Shown here: piece after piece, positions 26,901 to 41,900 of the stretch
Layout of the letters: every line of letters begins with the position of its first letter
How positions within the stretch are numbered: the stretch's first letter is position 1
Assembly (NCBI GenBank): GCA_035578905.1
Contig: JAQJVL010000291.1
Location: forward strand, 902,180-966,179
Direction: 5' to 3'
Source of the DNA: Stictocephala bisonia
Lineage: Eukaryota; Arthropoda; Insecta; Hemiptera; Membracidae
DNA: 64,000 nucleotides
Program-made: the position numbers and the translations under genes
Notes under the pieces: generated by a model
The model's input: only the letters and a program-made list of their open reading frames with translations
Told to the model about the DNA's origin: nothing
Databases searched by the model: none

Positions 26901-29900
26901 TATTTGTTTAGTTTTATTCAGATTTGCTACCAAGTTGTTTGATGCACAGTAGCAGTAAGTTGTATTTAATCAGGCCTTGAGGTTTAGTTCTCCTGGTGTA
27001 TCAGCTTGTAATGAGAGAAGTATCGTCTGCGTACATAACAACTGATCTATAGTGTTTTACATGGCCAGGGAAGTCATTTGTCAATAATATAAATAGTAAC
27101 AGGTCCAAGGACAGAGCCTTGTGGACCCCTCGTGTCATTTGCCTCTGGGAGTTGATCTTGTTGATTGGTCTTCCGTATTTTCTGTATCTAAGCTCCACCA
27201 ATTGACTTCGACCTTTCAGGTAGCTGTCGAACCAGCTTTTTGCAGTGTCTTTGATTCCCAGACTCTCTAGTTTGTCAAGGATGATATTGTGGCTGAGGCA
27301 GCCAAATCCTTTGGAATAGTTGAGTAGGATTGCAGCTATGAACTTGCCTTCATCAAGATGGTCAGTGATAAATTTTTTTAATGCTGTGGTTGTCGATATT
27401 CTACATGTTTCATGTTTTATAATGGAATAAATAATGTTAAATAACATTTAAGAGTTGATCATAATATGTTTTTCTAATAAGGGGTAAAAAGATTGTATAA
27501 TATATATACTTATTTAGTTAAGTGGAGTATTTATTTTGATCCGTGCATTTGCCAGCGTGGTAACTCAGTGGCTAAGGCTTCGCTAACAGTCGGTACTGCA
27601 CTTGTTGAATTAAGTTCACTCACAGGTCTGTAGTTCACATGAGTTGGCATGTGAAGTTTTAATTAAAAAAAAAAAAAAAATAATAAGTTTCATTTCCATA
27701 GACCATTTTCTTTGGCACTATTATAGATTTGTCATTTCCTCACTATAATTTTCTTATTTTAAGGCTAGCTAAGATTATGATGGCTCTCTTTTGGAAAATA
27801 GGTAATTTTTTCTTAAATCGGCTCTGATTGTATTCTATTCTATTAGATACAAATACCACATCATAGAAAAGTGATTTAAATAAAGCACCATAGGCAACCT
27901 TTGCTTTGCTTTGTAGCTGAAGGAGAAAATTATTGTTAGGGGATAATCCCCCCAAAGCAGAATAACCAGCGAAAGGCCGACATTGTTGCAGAACTAAAGA
28001 GATGGTTGCAGAAAGAAATCGTCTTTACAAAAGAATTAGATGAAGTGAGACACCTAATCCATGACAATACATATCCCTTATCTTGCTCAATGTAGACTAA
28101 TAAATTAGCCCTATTGTATGAATGAGTGAGTGTAGTCGTTGTTACTAACTAAGAACAACTGTTCCTTAGACAGAGCCATTTATTAATAATAGAAAAGCCA
28201 CTAGAGAACTTACAGCTTTACGTGGAATCCGAACCACGTAGTATTGGTCTGATTTTCAGCTGACTGATTAGCCTAATACTGAGTTCTCGTCCATATACAA
28301 GATTGGGACCCTTACTACCACCGAACATGGATCCCAGACTTTTCTAGTAGAGTCCATGTCGGATGTTGTATCTGTATTAAGAGGAGGGAGTATATAATTG
28401 GGGTCAAGTGTTATAGAGGACTTAACAGTCCTAACTTCGCCCTTTTGATAAAGGTATTTTTCATTTCCTATAACCTGTTGCCTACTATCTCCACAATACT
28501 TTGTCCCCAAGTAGAAGGATTGCAGTCAAAATCAGACTAATACCATGTGGTTTTGATTTCACATAAAGCTGCAGTTGCCTTGGCTATAGGGCTATTAATG
28601 AATAGACCTTTCTAAGGAACAGTGAACCTTACTTAGTAACATGACTACATTTGTTCACCTACACTCACCACACTTATTTTCCATTCATATTCTCCGATAT
28701 CTCAACAATTAGCATTTCAATAATAAATGTATTTGCGAATTGTCAGTCCAATAATGAAACAAACTCAGCAGAAAGCAACAATGACATGTCCTCAACCAAT
28801 AACAGGCAGAAGTTTTATGCAGACCAATATAATGTTTTCTGAATAACATATCTTAACCACTTAATAAGTATTTTGATTAACCTAATGTAAAAAATACAGT
28901 AATAATTTTCATCTCTATCTGCGAGTGATTTTACTTTCTCCCATGTGTTAGCATAGAGAAAGTATTGTGATCGTTCAAAAAAACTTGAAGTACAAGTTGG
29001 TCTGAAAATCTGTTTTAGAGTCCCCTGAACCCAAAAAAGTGGTTTTTTCAAAAAATAAAGTGTTTTTGTCTGTCCGTATGTGTCTATCTGTATGTGGATT
29101 TCGCTAGAGACCAAACGGATGGATCAATGTTTATGAAATTTGGTACGAAGGTGTATTTAGCCAATATCTCCAGATTGTTTTTTCACTTTTGTGAAATTTT
29201 ATTTTTTTTATTTATGGACAAAAAAACATAAAAATGGAATTATGTTTTGATTAATGATTTTGATTAAATTTCCAGAAAAGATGTGAATTATACATTAAAA
29301 TATTTTACTAAAAACTGCATGTTTTTTTAGTAAAAACTTGACTAGTTTTTTTTAGTTATGTCAAAAAACATATTTGGGAATTAAACTAGTAATTTTCACG
29401 TTTGCCTGGAAGATAGTATGAATTGGTATCCTGTACGATAAAGAGGTTTAAATATACAAGTATGAACAAAAGAGAGACTTTCGAATCAAGAAATAGAGAT
29501 GTAAGGAAAAGAGATAAAGTGTTCCTTAAAACACATGAAGCATTGGAAATCTCCAATAATTTTCTACCAATCAAGAGATTTAAAATTTCAGGCATACAAA
29601 GTACTTTATAATTAAGTCATGTACAAAGTACGAATAAAGAAATGTATGAAGTATATCTTTATAAATTCATTCCTGGATGTTAGTAGGTTTTCAGGCCATA
29701 AGGATGCATAGCCACAAAATCCTGGATGATGTATTTTGATTATCTTGAGGCCGCAATACTCGAGAAAGTTTTTAAAAGTTTTTATATTCATGACCACATA
29801 GGAAATTAACAAAGATGTTTCTGTAGAATGCATAAAGACAGTCTTGAAGAATAGACCACCAAACAGCATTTTAGACCTAACAATTTTGGAAGGAGAGGGG

Positions 29901-32900
29901 GAATAGACGAACAAGTAAGGTGCATAGTAAGTAATGGTCAGTTGTCCAGAAGGTGGTGTGGTTGATACAAGGAATGGAACGGAAACAGTAGATACCAGAT
30001 TAAACAAGGTGTGCTACTACTCTTGCTATAAAATGTTCACAAAGTGGTTTAAATTGAATATTTATTTATTTACGGTTACATATTAACATATCGCATTGAA
30101 GTACAAATAATACTTGCGCTGGGTATACTCAAAGGAGATTTAATGCATGTGCACAGGGAATATCTAACAAGAGGCTGTGACACAAGGAAATATGTTGACA
30201 CATTGATAAATATGTTGATGAAAATATCCTGTTATATATGAAAAATTTTATATTTTTGTCATCAGGATATGCAGACTCATCCAGTCGAGCAACGGACGAG
30301 CAGGGAGTGGTGGAGGACACTAAGGCTGTCATCACCTGGGTTCAAAAACGAGTCACCACTGGTAGCATCTTCATCTGGGGCCACTCTCTTGGCACTGGGT
30401 AAATCTAGCTTACTATGATTGTTGTTGATTTTATTACTAATTAAAGAAGGTTTTAGCCCTGACATGAACAAAAGGGACAGTAGTGCTCATAGAGAGAGGA
30501 ATAATATGCAATATGTATTAATTAATAGCCTTATGTGTTACATGTAAAATTACACTCAAGATAAGTCATCTTAAGCCAGTGGTCTAACAAGCCTACAAAA
30601 CAAAAATGGGCTCGTCTAAGTAGGCGAGAGAAACTGTGTCTAGATTGAGTATCTCTCCTCACTAAAAGCCACACAACATTTATTTTATTTTACTTAATAA
30701 ATTGTTTTTAACATTGAATAATCTGTACTGTAAGTAGAGAATGTCCTGATTGGCTGGTAATCTCTCATAATCAATGTAGAGCAGAAACTGTAATACTTAG
30801 AGACTTGAAATTTGGTACTTAGATTATCTAGACTTAATAGGCATGCTAAAAAAGAATTTTAAAAAATATCTTTAACGGCCATGTTGGTTTGAACTTCGTA
30901 AGAACAATGTTATTAGACAATCCATTTTTTCTTTTTTCATTATTTATTGACCAAAATTTGTGTATGAGATCTTATTTTTAACGTTGTCATATTGCACATT
31001 GGGTTTGTTTTTGATATTTTGAATACATACGCCTAGTTCTGAAAAATAGTTGAAACTAAAAACTTCAAACTAATTATTTTTATATTTTTGTATAAAACAT
31101 ATTATTATCGCAAAGTAATTCAAACTTGAAAATACATTCTTGATCAAATGCAATTTGTTTGGAACAAATCTGTTTAAAAATAACTGGTGAATATGCGTGA
31201 TCGTATGTCCAGTTTGAAAATAATATTGTTTATATGGATTAAAACCAACATGGCCTATAGCCTCTGACAGCCTCTCCAGACTCTTATTAAAGGATGGAAA
31301 CAGCCCTTTACAGTTTTCCGATAAAAATAACATTTGATCTATCAAATTATCAGCTGACTAAAACAAAAACAATACATACTTTTAAAATTATAGCTGTTGA
31401 ATTTTGATTGGGTTTATGCTCATTTTGTCTCACACTTAAATCACATTTCGATTCACCATCAACATATATAGACGCCCCAAAGCAGAATAACGTGTAACAG
31501 GGCAAAATTGTCGCAGAACAAAAGAGACGGTTGCAGAAAGAAATCATCTAAATGATGAACTATTTTCCCTACCCCACAATTACAGCATCAATTTCTGCAG
31601 AACGATATCTGGTTTTGTCTATAAACAAATAATTAGAACTCTATTTGTAGTGGATCGTAATAACAAACTATGTACTGACTGATTCAGAATGACAGATGGC
31701 TTTTGCAATTTTATGAAATGAACAACAGCTAACTGCAGTGAGATGAAAGTTTGGTGCTGGTCACCTTCAACGCATGCGCAAGTTTGCATAAACCCTAACC
31801 ACACTATGCTATCACTACTCTAGAGATGGGCAACTGGCAAGACCAGTACACAACCGAATCGTTTACTGTTACAATCTAGGTGAATGAACTAGTTCAAAAT
31901 GATGTAAAAAAAACAACTTGTACAAGCGAAGGTTGGAGTGATTTATAGTTCGTTATGAGCTTTGTTTCATAGAAACGTTTTTATTATTTTTGTTCTACCA
32001 ACCTTCTTGAAATTTCAGTTTTTATTACTAATATTGATAAAAATAAATCATTAAATTTAATGATTTTGTCAGTGTTCCTTCCCAGCTCTGATGTTCACTT
32101 TGAACTGAACTAGTTCAAATCATAATGAACGAACTAGTTCACTCGTTCACTAAGCTGACCAGTTCATTTGACTCGATCGTTCCTGAACTACCCATCTCTC
32201 TCCACTTCCACTCTTGACTCTCCAATTACAATTGGGTCGGTACATCTTGTCTGCGTAATGATAACTTCAATTACATTATCATTGATTGATAATTGCTGTC
32301 TCTGGAGATCGTATTGTTTGTAGTAACGGATCAGAAAAAATACAACTTAAAAATTTAAAAACACATTATTTATGAACACAGGTTGTTCTGTGATGTTTGC
32401 AACCAACAGAAATATTGGTTATTTTTTTCATTCCAGTACAGTTTGTTAGCTTCTGCTAGTAAGTCAGGCAGGTTATCAAAATTCGGTCAGATTAAGTAAT
32501 AAAGAACTAAAAAATAAGTGCATACTAAAATTTTTGCTTCTCTCATCAATGAATCAGTGGTCATCGTTATAATCTTGGTCAAGTAAACTTGAATAAAATA
32601 TAAATAAACATAGATTGTATCCCTTAATTTAATATTTTACTTCTATATTGAAAATTCCGGAATATAATTGTGGATAGAAATAGTAGGTTTATACGATTCT
32701 GGGTGATTATTTACGTGACTAGAAGACTCAGCTCATTCTTGGAACAAATGGTGAAATAAAATATTTTAATAACAAATTTTACCTTCTTTTCTTTGGCTTT
32801 GGTAGTAATAAATAAGATATAACTTATATTATCTAATTATTCAATCACAATACTGTGAACAAAGAATATTTATCAAACAAAATAATTCATTTTTCAACAT

Positions 32901-35900
32901 AGAACAAGATCAATACTTGAGTGAATAAATATTAATTCCAAATAAAATCTATAATTCAATTTTAATTAAAGTGCAAATTGCCGGCGTGGTGGCTCAGTGG
33001 CTAAGGCTTCGGACTGCGGAGGGCAAGGTCCAAGGTTCGAATCCCCACTGAGCCAACGGTCGGTACTTCACTCGTTGAATAAAGTTGACGCACAGGCCTG
33101 TAGGCCCTTGTCAACTGGAGAGTGAAGTTATAAAAAAAAAAAAAAAAAAAATTATATAGAATCGATTGTTGTCATTTAGTGAGTCTCAAATATTGTTCTC
33201 AGTTTATTGCTTACAACGACCTAGACTTTTTAAGCAAGGGACGGCACCTCCATTACTCCCTTTTTAGAAACATCTTTATTTCCAAAGAAATTTGTTTAAG
33301 TTAATAAATGTTATTATTACTAGCGTTTTAATTTGATCATAACTTTAGGAACTAAGCTTATTTTTACCCAATTTGTTAGCTCTCCAAATATTAAAAATAA
33401 AACAAATATTTGAACTGTCTAATTAATTACTTTATTTCAACTTTCTTATTTGTGCATTGAGTTTGGATGTAAGGGACAAAAAAATTAATGTATTTAAGAA
33501 ATCCTTTCAGAATATTGTAATTTTCAACAGAGTGTTTCTATATTTATTACTTAGGTAAACATCTTAAGGCTACATTCTGTAGTTGGGAAATACACAACAT
33601 AAATAGTGTTTTTTTTTCAGTTGATATTTTACGTAATTGGTACTTTAAAATAGTACTGTACTTGCAGAAAGATTGAAAACATTCTGCTTTGGGATATAGA
33701 CGTCATTGTTTACAATTAAGTTTATAAACAATCCAATATGGACAAAGTCTTTATTATTGATATAGTGGAAATAATTTTTAAGAAATAAATTAACACATGA
33801 TTTTTTGCTACAAAATATAAATATTTGAAGGTTCAAAGCCGAAAGAGATACTTGATGTATAACTTGTGAGACGACTTCATAATTCTTATATATTGGTATA
33901 TTCAACTATTCTTCTTAAAATGTACAAATCTAAACAGGTAATTTTTTTATATCTGTGCCAAACTGAGTATTTAACTGAACAATTGATTATGTTTTTTCAA
34001 CCAATATTATTTTATTGATATCAGTAAAAATCTTTCTGCTTCAAAAATTTTGAACAAAAACGTATCATTGGCCATTTCACGAGTTTCCAGCACACACAAC
34101 AGATACATGATTGGACTAAAACAAAATAGTGTATATAGAGTTTTTTATTAGCAGCCGTAGTGTGAGTTAATGGGAGAGCATGAAGACTAGGGCACTAAGA
34201 CGTGGGTAAGACTAGGGCACTAAGACATGAGTGAGACTAGGGGACATAATTGTGTATCTTTAGAAGGGCATGGTGAGTTATACAATTATTGATTATTATT
34301 ATTCATTATTAAGATCCAGATCGTCAAGATATAGGCGAATATGAGGGGCAAATTAGTGTAGATGAATAAATGTAGTATTGTTACTAACTAAGGCTAACTG
34401 TACCTCAGAAAGAGCTATTTATTAATAGCCCAATAGCCAGGGCAAGTAAGGGACCTAAAGCTTTACGTGGAATCCAAACCATGTAGTATTGGTCTGACTT
34501 TTAGCAAACAGACATGCCTCACTCTCAGTTCTCTTCCTTGCACAACATCTGAACCTTGACTACCACCCAACATGGACGTACCCCAGATTTCTCTAGTAGT
34601 GTCCACATCGATGGCACGATAGCAACCATGAGCAAACGCCTTATCAGTATTAAGAGGACCAAGCATAGAACTCTACATTGTCTATTGTCTACAATCTCCT
34701 CAACACGTCCTCAAGTAGCTGGGTTACAGTACTGCGCCACTAGTGCTGACAGCGGACATACATAAGGCACACAATAAGTGTATGCACTGGAATTAGTTAA
34801 TAACAAAAGATAATAATGCCCAAGAGGTGTAATAACGTATAAAGCCTTGATTATAAAAGAGGGTTTTAAATGGTTCATAAAACATTGAATTATTGTTAAT
34901 ATGGTTTCCCATCAAATAAATATCAAATTATACAACTCATTATAATTAGTGGTGTCGCTAAGCACAAAAAAGGTTCACATCTGGCAACTAATGCGCCCTT
35001 TTGAATTGAGATAGTAGATGATTGGACAAGTCGAAAAAAAACCCTGACACAAATTTTTCTGCCCCTCTATCGGTTTCTATTACGTCATCAATATGGCTGC
35101 CAAAAGTTGCTGACATGCTTGTACATTTCCCTGCATAACTTTGTTGTGTAATTTTATATTTACCTATATTATTAGTGATTATTATATAATAGAAAACATG
35201 CTTTCGAACGGTATACATGACAATAGTGTTTACTTTAAATGTAGGAGAAATATTTGATGCTTTATTTAAACAATTGTTTTTATATCGATTTTTTTCAATA
35301 CATTTTCCTAAATACCGTGAAATCCTTTATCTTTAAGTGAAAACATGCTCAGTACATTTTTGTTTGCTAGAGTTTTGAAGTTATGTTTTGAATAATATAC
35401 ATAACTTGTACTTCATCATACATAGCTTGTAAATTGTTGTGTAATTTTATATTTACCTATATTATTAGTGATTATTATATAAGAGAAAACACACTTTCGA
35501 ACGGTATACATGACAGTAGTGTTTACTTTAAATGTAGGAGAAATATTTGATGCTTTATTTAAACAATTGTTTTTATATCGATTTTTTTCGATACATTTTC
35601 CTAAATACCGTGAAATCCTTTATCTTTAAGTGAAAACATGCTCAGTACATTTTTGTTTGCTAGAGTTTTGAAGTTATGTTTTGAATAATATACATAACTT
35701 GTACTTCATCATACATAGCTTGTAAATATATGCCAAAACAAATTAGCCTTGCATTATGGAAACGATATATTTGTGTATTTCTTGGGGAAAATAATATAGT
35801 GACTTTATGAATCTTGAACTATGAAATCTAATTATTATAATTTTCCCTTTTTATGAATAAATTTTGACTTTTAAAGTATTGTGCAAGTTTTACTTTCGTT

Positions 35901-38900
35901 TAAAAAAGAACACTAAAGTCATATTATTAAGATAAGTTTTAACTATTCATTACAATAATTAAAAGGAAAATAATGTACAGTAATATTCCAATGTAATACA
36001 ATAATTCAACAATATTCTATACATTGCCACATATATTTTGCTAAATATAGTACCCTTTTCCGTAGAAACCTTTAGATGTCTTGAACTGGAATATGTGAAA
36101 TGGATATAAATAAGTTTGTATCTTGTTGGACTTGTACAAAAATAATAATAAATAACAAGAATTCTTACATAATACTTATTATAAAAGTAATAATACAGAC
36201 GAGAAACAAGTGCCCGATATACAAGTACGAAGAGGGGCCAACACAGACTCAGACCATTACCTCACAAGAATCAAAATCAAACTCACACCAAGAGAATACA
36301 CCAGAAGAAACACACATACAGAAATGAACAAAAAATATTAAACAATCAGGCATTACATGATAATGTGAAAAAGAACAAGCAAACAACTGGGAAACGATCG
36401 AAAAGAAAATCACTGAGAAAGCCGAGAAAAAAAAAAATAATACCACTAAAAGAGAACACCAAAGATCCATGGTGGAAGAGTGATTGTGATGGAGCACTAG
36501 AGAACAGGATAGTGACATACTAAAAGTAAAATAGCAATAGAACAGGAGACACACTACCAGAATGTAACAGAATAAGAAGATAACGTTGAAATGAATCAGG
36601 CAAACAAAGAGAAAACACATGAAAGAGCAAATTACTGTCAAACATAGCAGAAGACATGATAAAACGAAGGTTAAAAATTCTATGGATAAATTAGCAGACT
36701 ACCAGAGCTCAGACTAACGAAACAGATATTCACACTCAGTTCCAATATTGGAACACAGTAATCAAACTGGAGTGTCTTCTTGTGCAACTTGTACAGAGTA
36801 TTTGTATATCAAACTTTGCAATGGACATCGATACTTTGGCTCAGTTACACCCATGGACATTTGTGTTGGATGTGATCCACTATTCCCGTTGGTTGCCAAT
36901 ATTCGTACATACTTTACAGGACCTTCCAGAAAAACAACTACAGTAGATAAACATTCTGAATTTCTTCGTGGCAACTTTACAAGCAGCAAAACTCAAACTT
37001 CGAGTAGTTTCGGAATCTTCGAGCTGAGTTTGAGAAATAAAATACTCGATCAAATACTCGAAGTTTCAAGTACTCGCACACCCCTACAGGCAGCTGAGGA
37101 AAAGTTGACAAGGGCTGCCTGACCGGTGTGTACATGTGTTGTTGGAGGGTCAGCGACCATAGCTAACTGGCCAGACAAATAAGTAAAACCCACACATACA
37201 TATTCCCTCCTAGCTCAATGTAGGGTTACAGTGGTGATGCTAACTTTACACTGATCCCCAACCGCAAGGTACGAAATATTTGTGGTTAGTGCTGCACTCA
37301 CTAGATATAATTTGGTCTATAGTTTTTTCAAGCAATATATGTATTTTTTTTTTTCATTTTCACCTTTTTTGCTTATTTCCAAAGCATTCTATGTACACCC
37401 CTGGGTAAGTTCCCATTCTGTCCAGTTAAAAAAAAACGGGGCTGGTAGCACTAATGTAACAACCTAATGTGACTGAGTGCTCATGACGAAATAGTAAACT
37501 CTTATATCTTATACACATTATAATTGGCTTCCTTATTTCTCTAAATGTACAAGAAAACTAGAACTGTAATAATGTTCTGATGTGAGATGAGTTTTTAACA
37601 GAATGTAGTGTTGAGACCAGGTGTTTTTATCCAACAGGAACTGATAAAAAAGATAGCATAAAAGATAAGAAGGTTCACAATAAACAAGGGTGGAGCTAAA
37701 CTGGAAGGATTTGTCTCTGAATGGCATTTATTGCCTTTACTTAAATTCCTCATCTCCTAGCAGGGATAAACAAATCCATATTAGTATTAAGGCGATTTTG
37801 GTGACATTTAGGCCACATCCATCATATATTTATTTCATTTCATAGTGCTGTTAACAAAGTGGCCTGATTATGGGCAGGTATTTTCTGACATAAATATATT
37901 TTGTTTCTCTGTCCAGATACCGCTATTTGATTGTTCTCTTTCCGCCTTGAAAATTCCTAATATGAAATGACCTCCCCCTTTACGTTTTTCTGGAACCTAA
38001 CTGAAGAACTGTAATTTTTCCATCGGTTCTTGGTCCTGGTTCTTTTGTTAAGAACCGGTTGAATCGAGAACCAACCCATCCCTAACAGTAACCCACTATT
38101 CATACAATTTTACAAAGATATGATGGCATAACTTATTCTAATATGTAACAATAAATTTCACTACCCATTTACATCGAGACCAACAAATTCTATATAAACT
38201 AGGTTTTACAATAATAATATAAGTTCCAATTGCAATGTGCATGCACTTCACATGTGGTGCTCAAGTGCTAACTCGACTAATGATTCTACTCATCAACAGG
38301 ACTAATAGTTATAATGTTTATGATAATACATAATTTTTAATAAATAAAACATCTGCAATAAATAATAATATATCCTAACAATTGTTTACAAATGTGCAAT
38401 AACAACAATGAAAATACTGCAGCAAAAAAACATTTTATCGATGTAGATCTAAAAGACTACTGTTAGACCTAATAATATTGTAACAATAAATAATATGTAA
38501 ATTAATAAGTAACCAACATACAACACTAATAAATATCTCTAAAAAATTAATATGGCAATGATAAATATGTACAATCAATAAACAGTAGACAACAGTGATA
38601 GATATCGGTAAAAATTATTTAACAACTAAAATGATGTATTGTAGTAAAATAAAACAAACTTCAGAATAATGAGCCTAAATACTAATGGAGGACTATTTAC
38701 AATTGCTTTGTAAAAACTGCTGTGGAGAGATACATTCTCAAAGATCAGTAAAGGTTATGATTTTGGAGGAGATGTCTTCTGAAAGATGCAGAGCTATACC
38801 TGAAGATATTGACTTCTCTTGAACTCTGTACTATGATAACTGCAACAGGATAGTAGAGCTACAGAATATTTATTGTGAACGGGTCTCTTGGGATGCAGAT

Positions 38901-41900
38901 AGCTCAGGACAGTCCACTTCCCCATTCATCAGCTTGTGTAGCATCAACAAATACCTAATCCCTCTTCTTGTATTAAGTAATGAGAGACTGAAGCTGGAAA
39001 GCAGTTCGTTAACAGGCACCTCAATGTAGCGATATCCAAGATGGAGCCCAACGTATCTTATCATAGATGTATCCAATTTGGTAAGGACTCCACACTACAG
39101 AAACAATGGTCTTGTACAGCTTCATAATTTGAAATTGTCTAGATGCTATGAACAAGAAGCCCATAAGTGAATTAGCTATATTGCATACATGCCCCCAAGG
39201 ACAAGATCATGTCATGTTGGTCAATTCATAACTCCGCTAACTCTACTCAAGGAAGTGTGGAGAAGGCTGTAATTATACATATAATGGGGGTTAGTAAAAT
39301 GAGAACAACACACTTGTTAATATTCAGATGCATGGCATCTTGCTAGTATGTCCGTGAGAGTTTTCTTTAATAGTGCACAATCTTCGATTGGTGATATTTT
39401 CTGGTATATCTTGTGGCTTTTGGAGGTGATGACTCTGGAAATGCCATTTAAAAACAGAACAAATTGAAAAGGGCCAAGTGGCAGATATACTATTCAGTCT
39501 CAGAATGTGACACAACTCATAGTAGATGAGACAATTACTACTGATTTTTTATCTTTTATATACATGTATAGGGAGAGGGATAAATTTATGTTGGTCTATT
39601 AGTCCTTTATTTATTACTACGCCATTTGTTCAATCATCATGAAACATGGAAACTTTGGGGAGTTATGGATTATCTCTCAGGTAAGGTTTTAAGCATGGAT
39701 TAATTGGTATCCGACTGAAGGGATCCACCCTACTGGGCTTTAAACTTTCAACGATAATGTAATGATGTATTTTATTTATTATCACCTTTTAAGTGAAAAT
39801 AAAATAAAAACTTTTGAAGTAGATTTGTTAATGGTCATTGAAATTTAACATTTTTTATTTGAATAAAATCTAAACATTATTCTTCATGTGACCGTGTAAT
39901 AGCAGCTAAATGGTTTTATAGCTTTAGCAAATTTAGTACCAGGATTTCCAGTTAAAATATAAAGAATCAGTCATTTTTATACAATGCAGGCAAGAACAAT
40001 TTTTTATACAATGCACAGTAAAGTTGTAAAAGGGTTTTAAAATAAGTAAGTAGGGGGTTTAACATTGGTCTCAGTCAAGGGGGGGGAAGGTTTAGTTTCA
40101 CCAGTTAGAACGGACATAATTTTCAAAAGTCTATACAGTTTATTAGGGCTTGGTTAGTCAGGAGTAGAAATTCGAAAAAGAAACGTCATCACTTCTCTAA
40201 TCTTATGCCACAATAAGTGGCTGGCTGCTGGCAGGAGGTACAAAACTTCAAAATGTTCTTGCCTTAAAATAATAACCACGTTGAACTAACATTTTTTTGG
40301 AGATTTTTGTATGAATGTGTTTTAATGTCTTTCTATCTGTAGTAAATTAATTAATTAAACCTTGTGGTATCAAGGACAAATCAGGGCTATTGTGATATCA
40401 GAGCTTTATCTTTACAGTTTTATTCAAGCATATTAAAAATTCTAGATAGGGCTTTCCCAATTTTTTAACTTATTCAAGGAGAGTAAAGAGTTTTACATGA
40501 ATATTTGTAGGTTTTAAGGACACCAGATCAGGAATTAATGTGTCAGGAGAGGTAGGGAATCAGCAATGATGTTACCCTAGAAAACAAGCACACCAACATT
40601 TGCAGTTGAAATCAAATAAAAGACACAACATAAAACACAAATATTCAGTTCCACTGGCACTTTCCTCAGGTGAGAAGAGACTGATAGCTTCAAGTGAGTG
40701 AGTTTGATAGGAAAGCAGATACTTATTTGGGATGCTGTAGATGTGCTTGAGTATAAGTAAAAAGAATTGTATGAGTGAATACAACCTAAAATTTCAAAAA
40801 TATATAAGTAGACAAAATTGTATAAAAGAATGTTTTGAAAAGTGATTTTCATGAAGCTCTATAGCAAGAGTGATCAATTATTTTGATTTTTTTTTTATAA
40901 AAACAACTTTCTTACAATTGACTGGGCTTCCTCAAGCCTTATAATATCTTACCTAATAAGAGATTCAATCTGAAAAATCAACTGTTCTGCGAGTCTCAAA
41001 TGTAGTGCATTGGGATAGAACAGAAAATGTGTATGAATTACAGCAAGTATTTTGGTATAATATTGTATATTCATAGATAATAAAATGTATGTTGCAGAGT
41101 AGCATCACATGCTCTGGCAGAATTGGAAACGGAGGGTAAGCGAGTATCTGGCATTTTACTCGAGGCTCCCTTCAACAACCTCAGTGATGAAGTTCGTGAA
41201 TACCCCTTTTCTCAAGTAAGTATAGGTAGCATGCTCATATTTTTAAAAAATACTAAAGCCTGGAAAGGCAGAAGACCAAGTTTCCTAAGTACATCAGTGT
41301 TAAGGATTATTTAATACAATAAACCTCGTTTTATTTGGAATAATGTGGCGGTATCCCAATCCGGATATATATAAATCCGAATAAAAAATACAAGATAAAA
41401 ATTGGTTAAATATCGGCAAAAGACGCCTACATGGTATAATAGGCAATGTACGCTTCACAGAGCTGCACGGACAGTCCGGCCTGGCTTCATTTTGCATGAG
41501 AATATTCTGGGAACTGAAAGAACAACCGATAAAAATATATCACCATTACTAAACTGGACTAAAGTTAGTGTTATTTAATGTAAATAGCAACAAGAAGCCA
41601 AATCTACATGATGCAATCCTTACAATATCTTATATTTTGTTGGTTATTCTTGTGACTAACATGGTCTGGACAATGATATACGTCTGGATAGGAAGGTCAT
41701 ATGAGTAAACCAGCTTTATACAATATAAAATAGCGTTCAATAACGTTTTCTGTCACAACTAGAAAGTATTTATTCAGCAATATTCAGTATTCTGTGTATT
41801 CTAATTTTTTTTATTTTTGTTCTAAATAAAAACTTCACTCGCCAGTAGACATGGGCCTACAAACCTGTGCCTCAACTTTATTCAACGAGTGAAGTACCGA

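Larger units (their letters stand above)
25941..30265 (+). other. ABHD12 intron 5
   Basis: Holds two minus-strand LINE relics (26110-27470 and 27740-27955), a SINE (27551-27681), an 80-bp dispersed repeat (27945-28025) and a TIR MITE (28132-28648). The stretch 28650-30265 contains wording related to the dispersed repeat at 16450 (about 29050-29160). It also has a 131-aa minus-strand ORF at 29612-30007 that I do not recognise. Confidence 0.6.
30399..41097 (+). other. ABHD12 intron 6 (10.7 kb)
   Basis: Contains an 80-bp repeat (31473-31550), a hAT-like MITE (31821-32200), the best SINE copy (32979-33151), a partial MITE (34368-34745), a tandem 293-bp duplication (35141-35726), LINE endonuclease and C-terminal relics (36190-36340, 38750-39200) and two possible hAT-like ends (37010-37096, 38000-38092). 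Long AT-rich stretches between these (30400-31470, 33160-34360, 37100-37980, 38100-38740, 39210-41090) show no gene. Confidence 0.6.

Noticed and set aside
29612..30007. 131-aa minus-strand ORF as a host gene
   Set aside because: No recognisable domain, no start context or splice partners; more likely the antisense of decayed plus-strand sequence.
32979..33055. A functional tRNA gene
   Set aside because: It has A and B boxes but no good cloverleaf reading or anticodon stem that I could form, and it continues into a body and A tail shared with other dispersed copies; it is a SINE head.
36249..36641. 130-aa minus-strand ORF rich in F, C and L
   Set aside because: It is antisense to the LINE endonuclease remnant and A-rich sequence; composition explains the open frame.
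37000..37096. Complete hAT element
   Set aside because: Only one possible end (TAGGGGTGTGCGAGTACTTG, inverted) was found, without a partner or 8-bp duplication.
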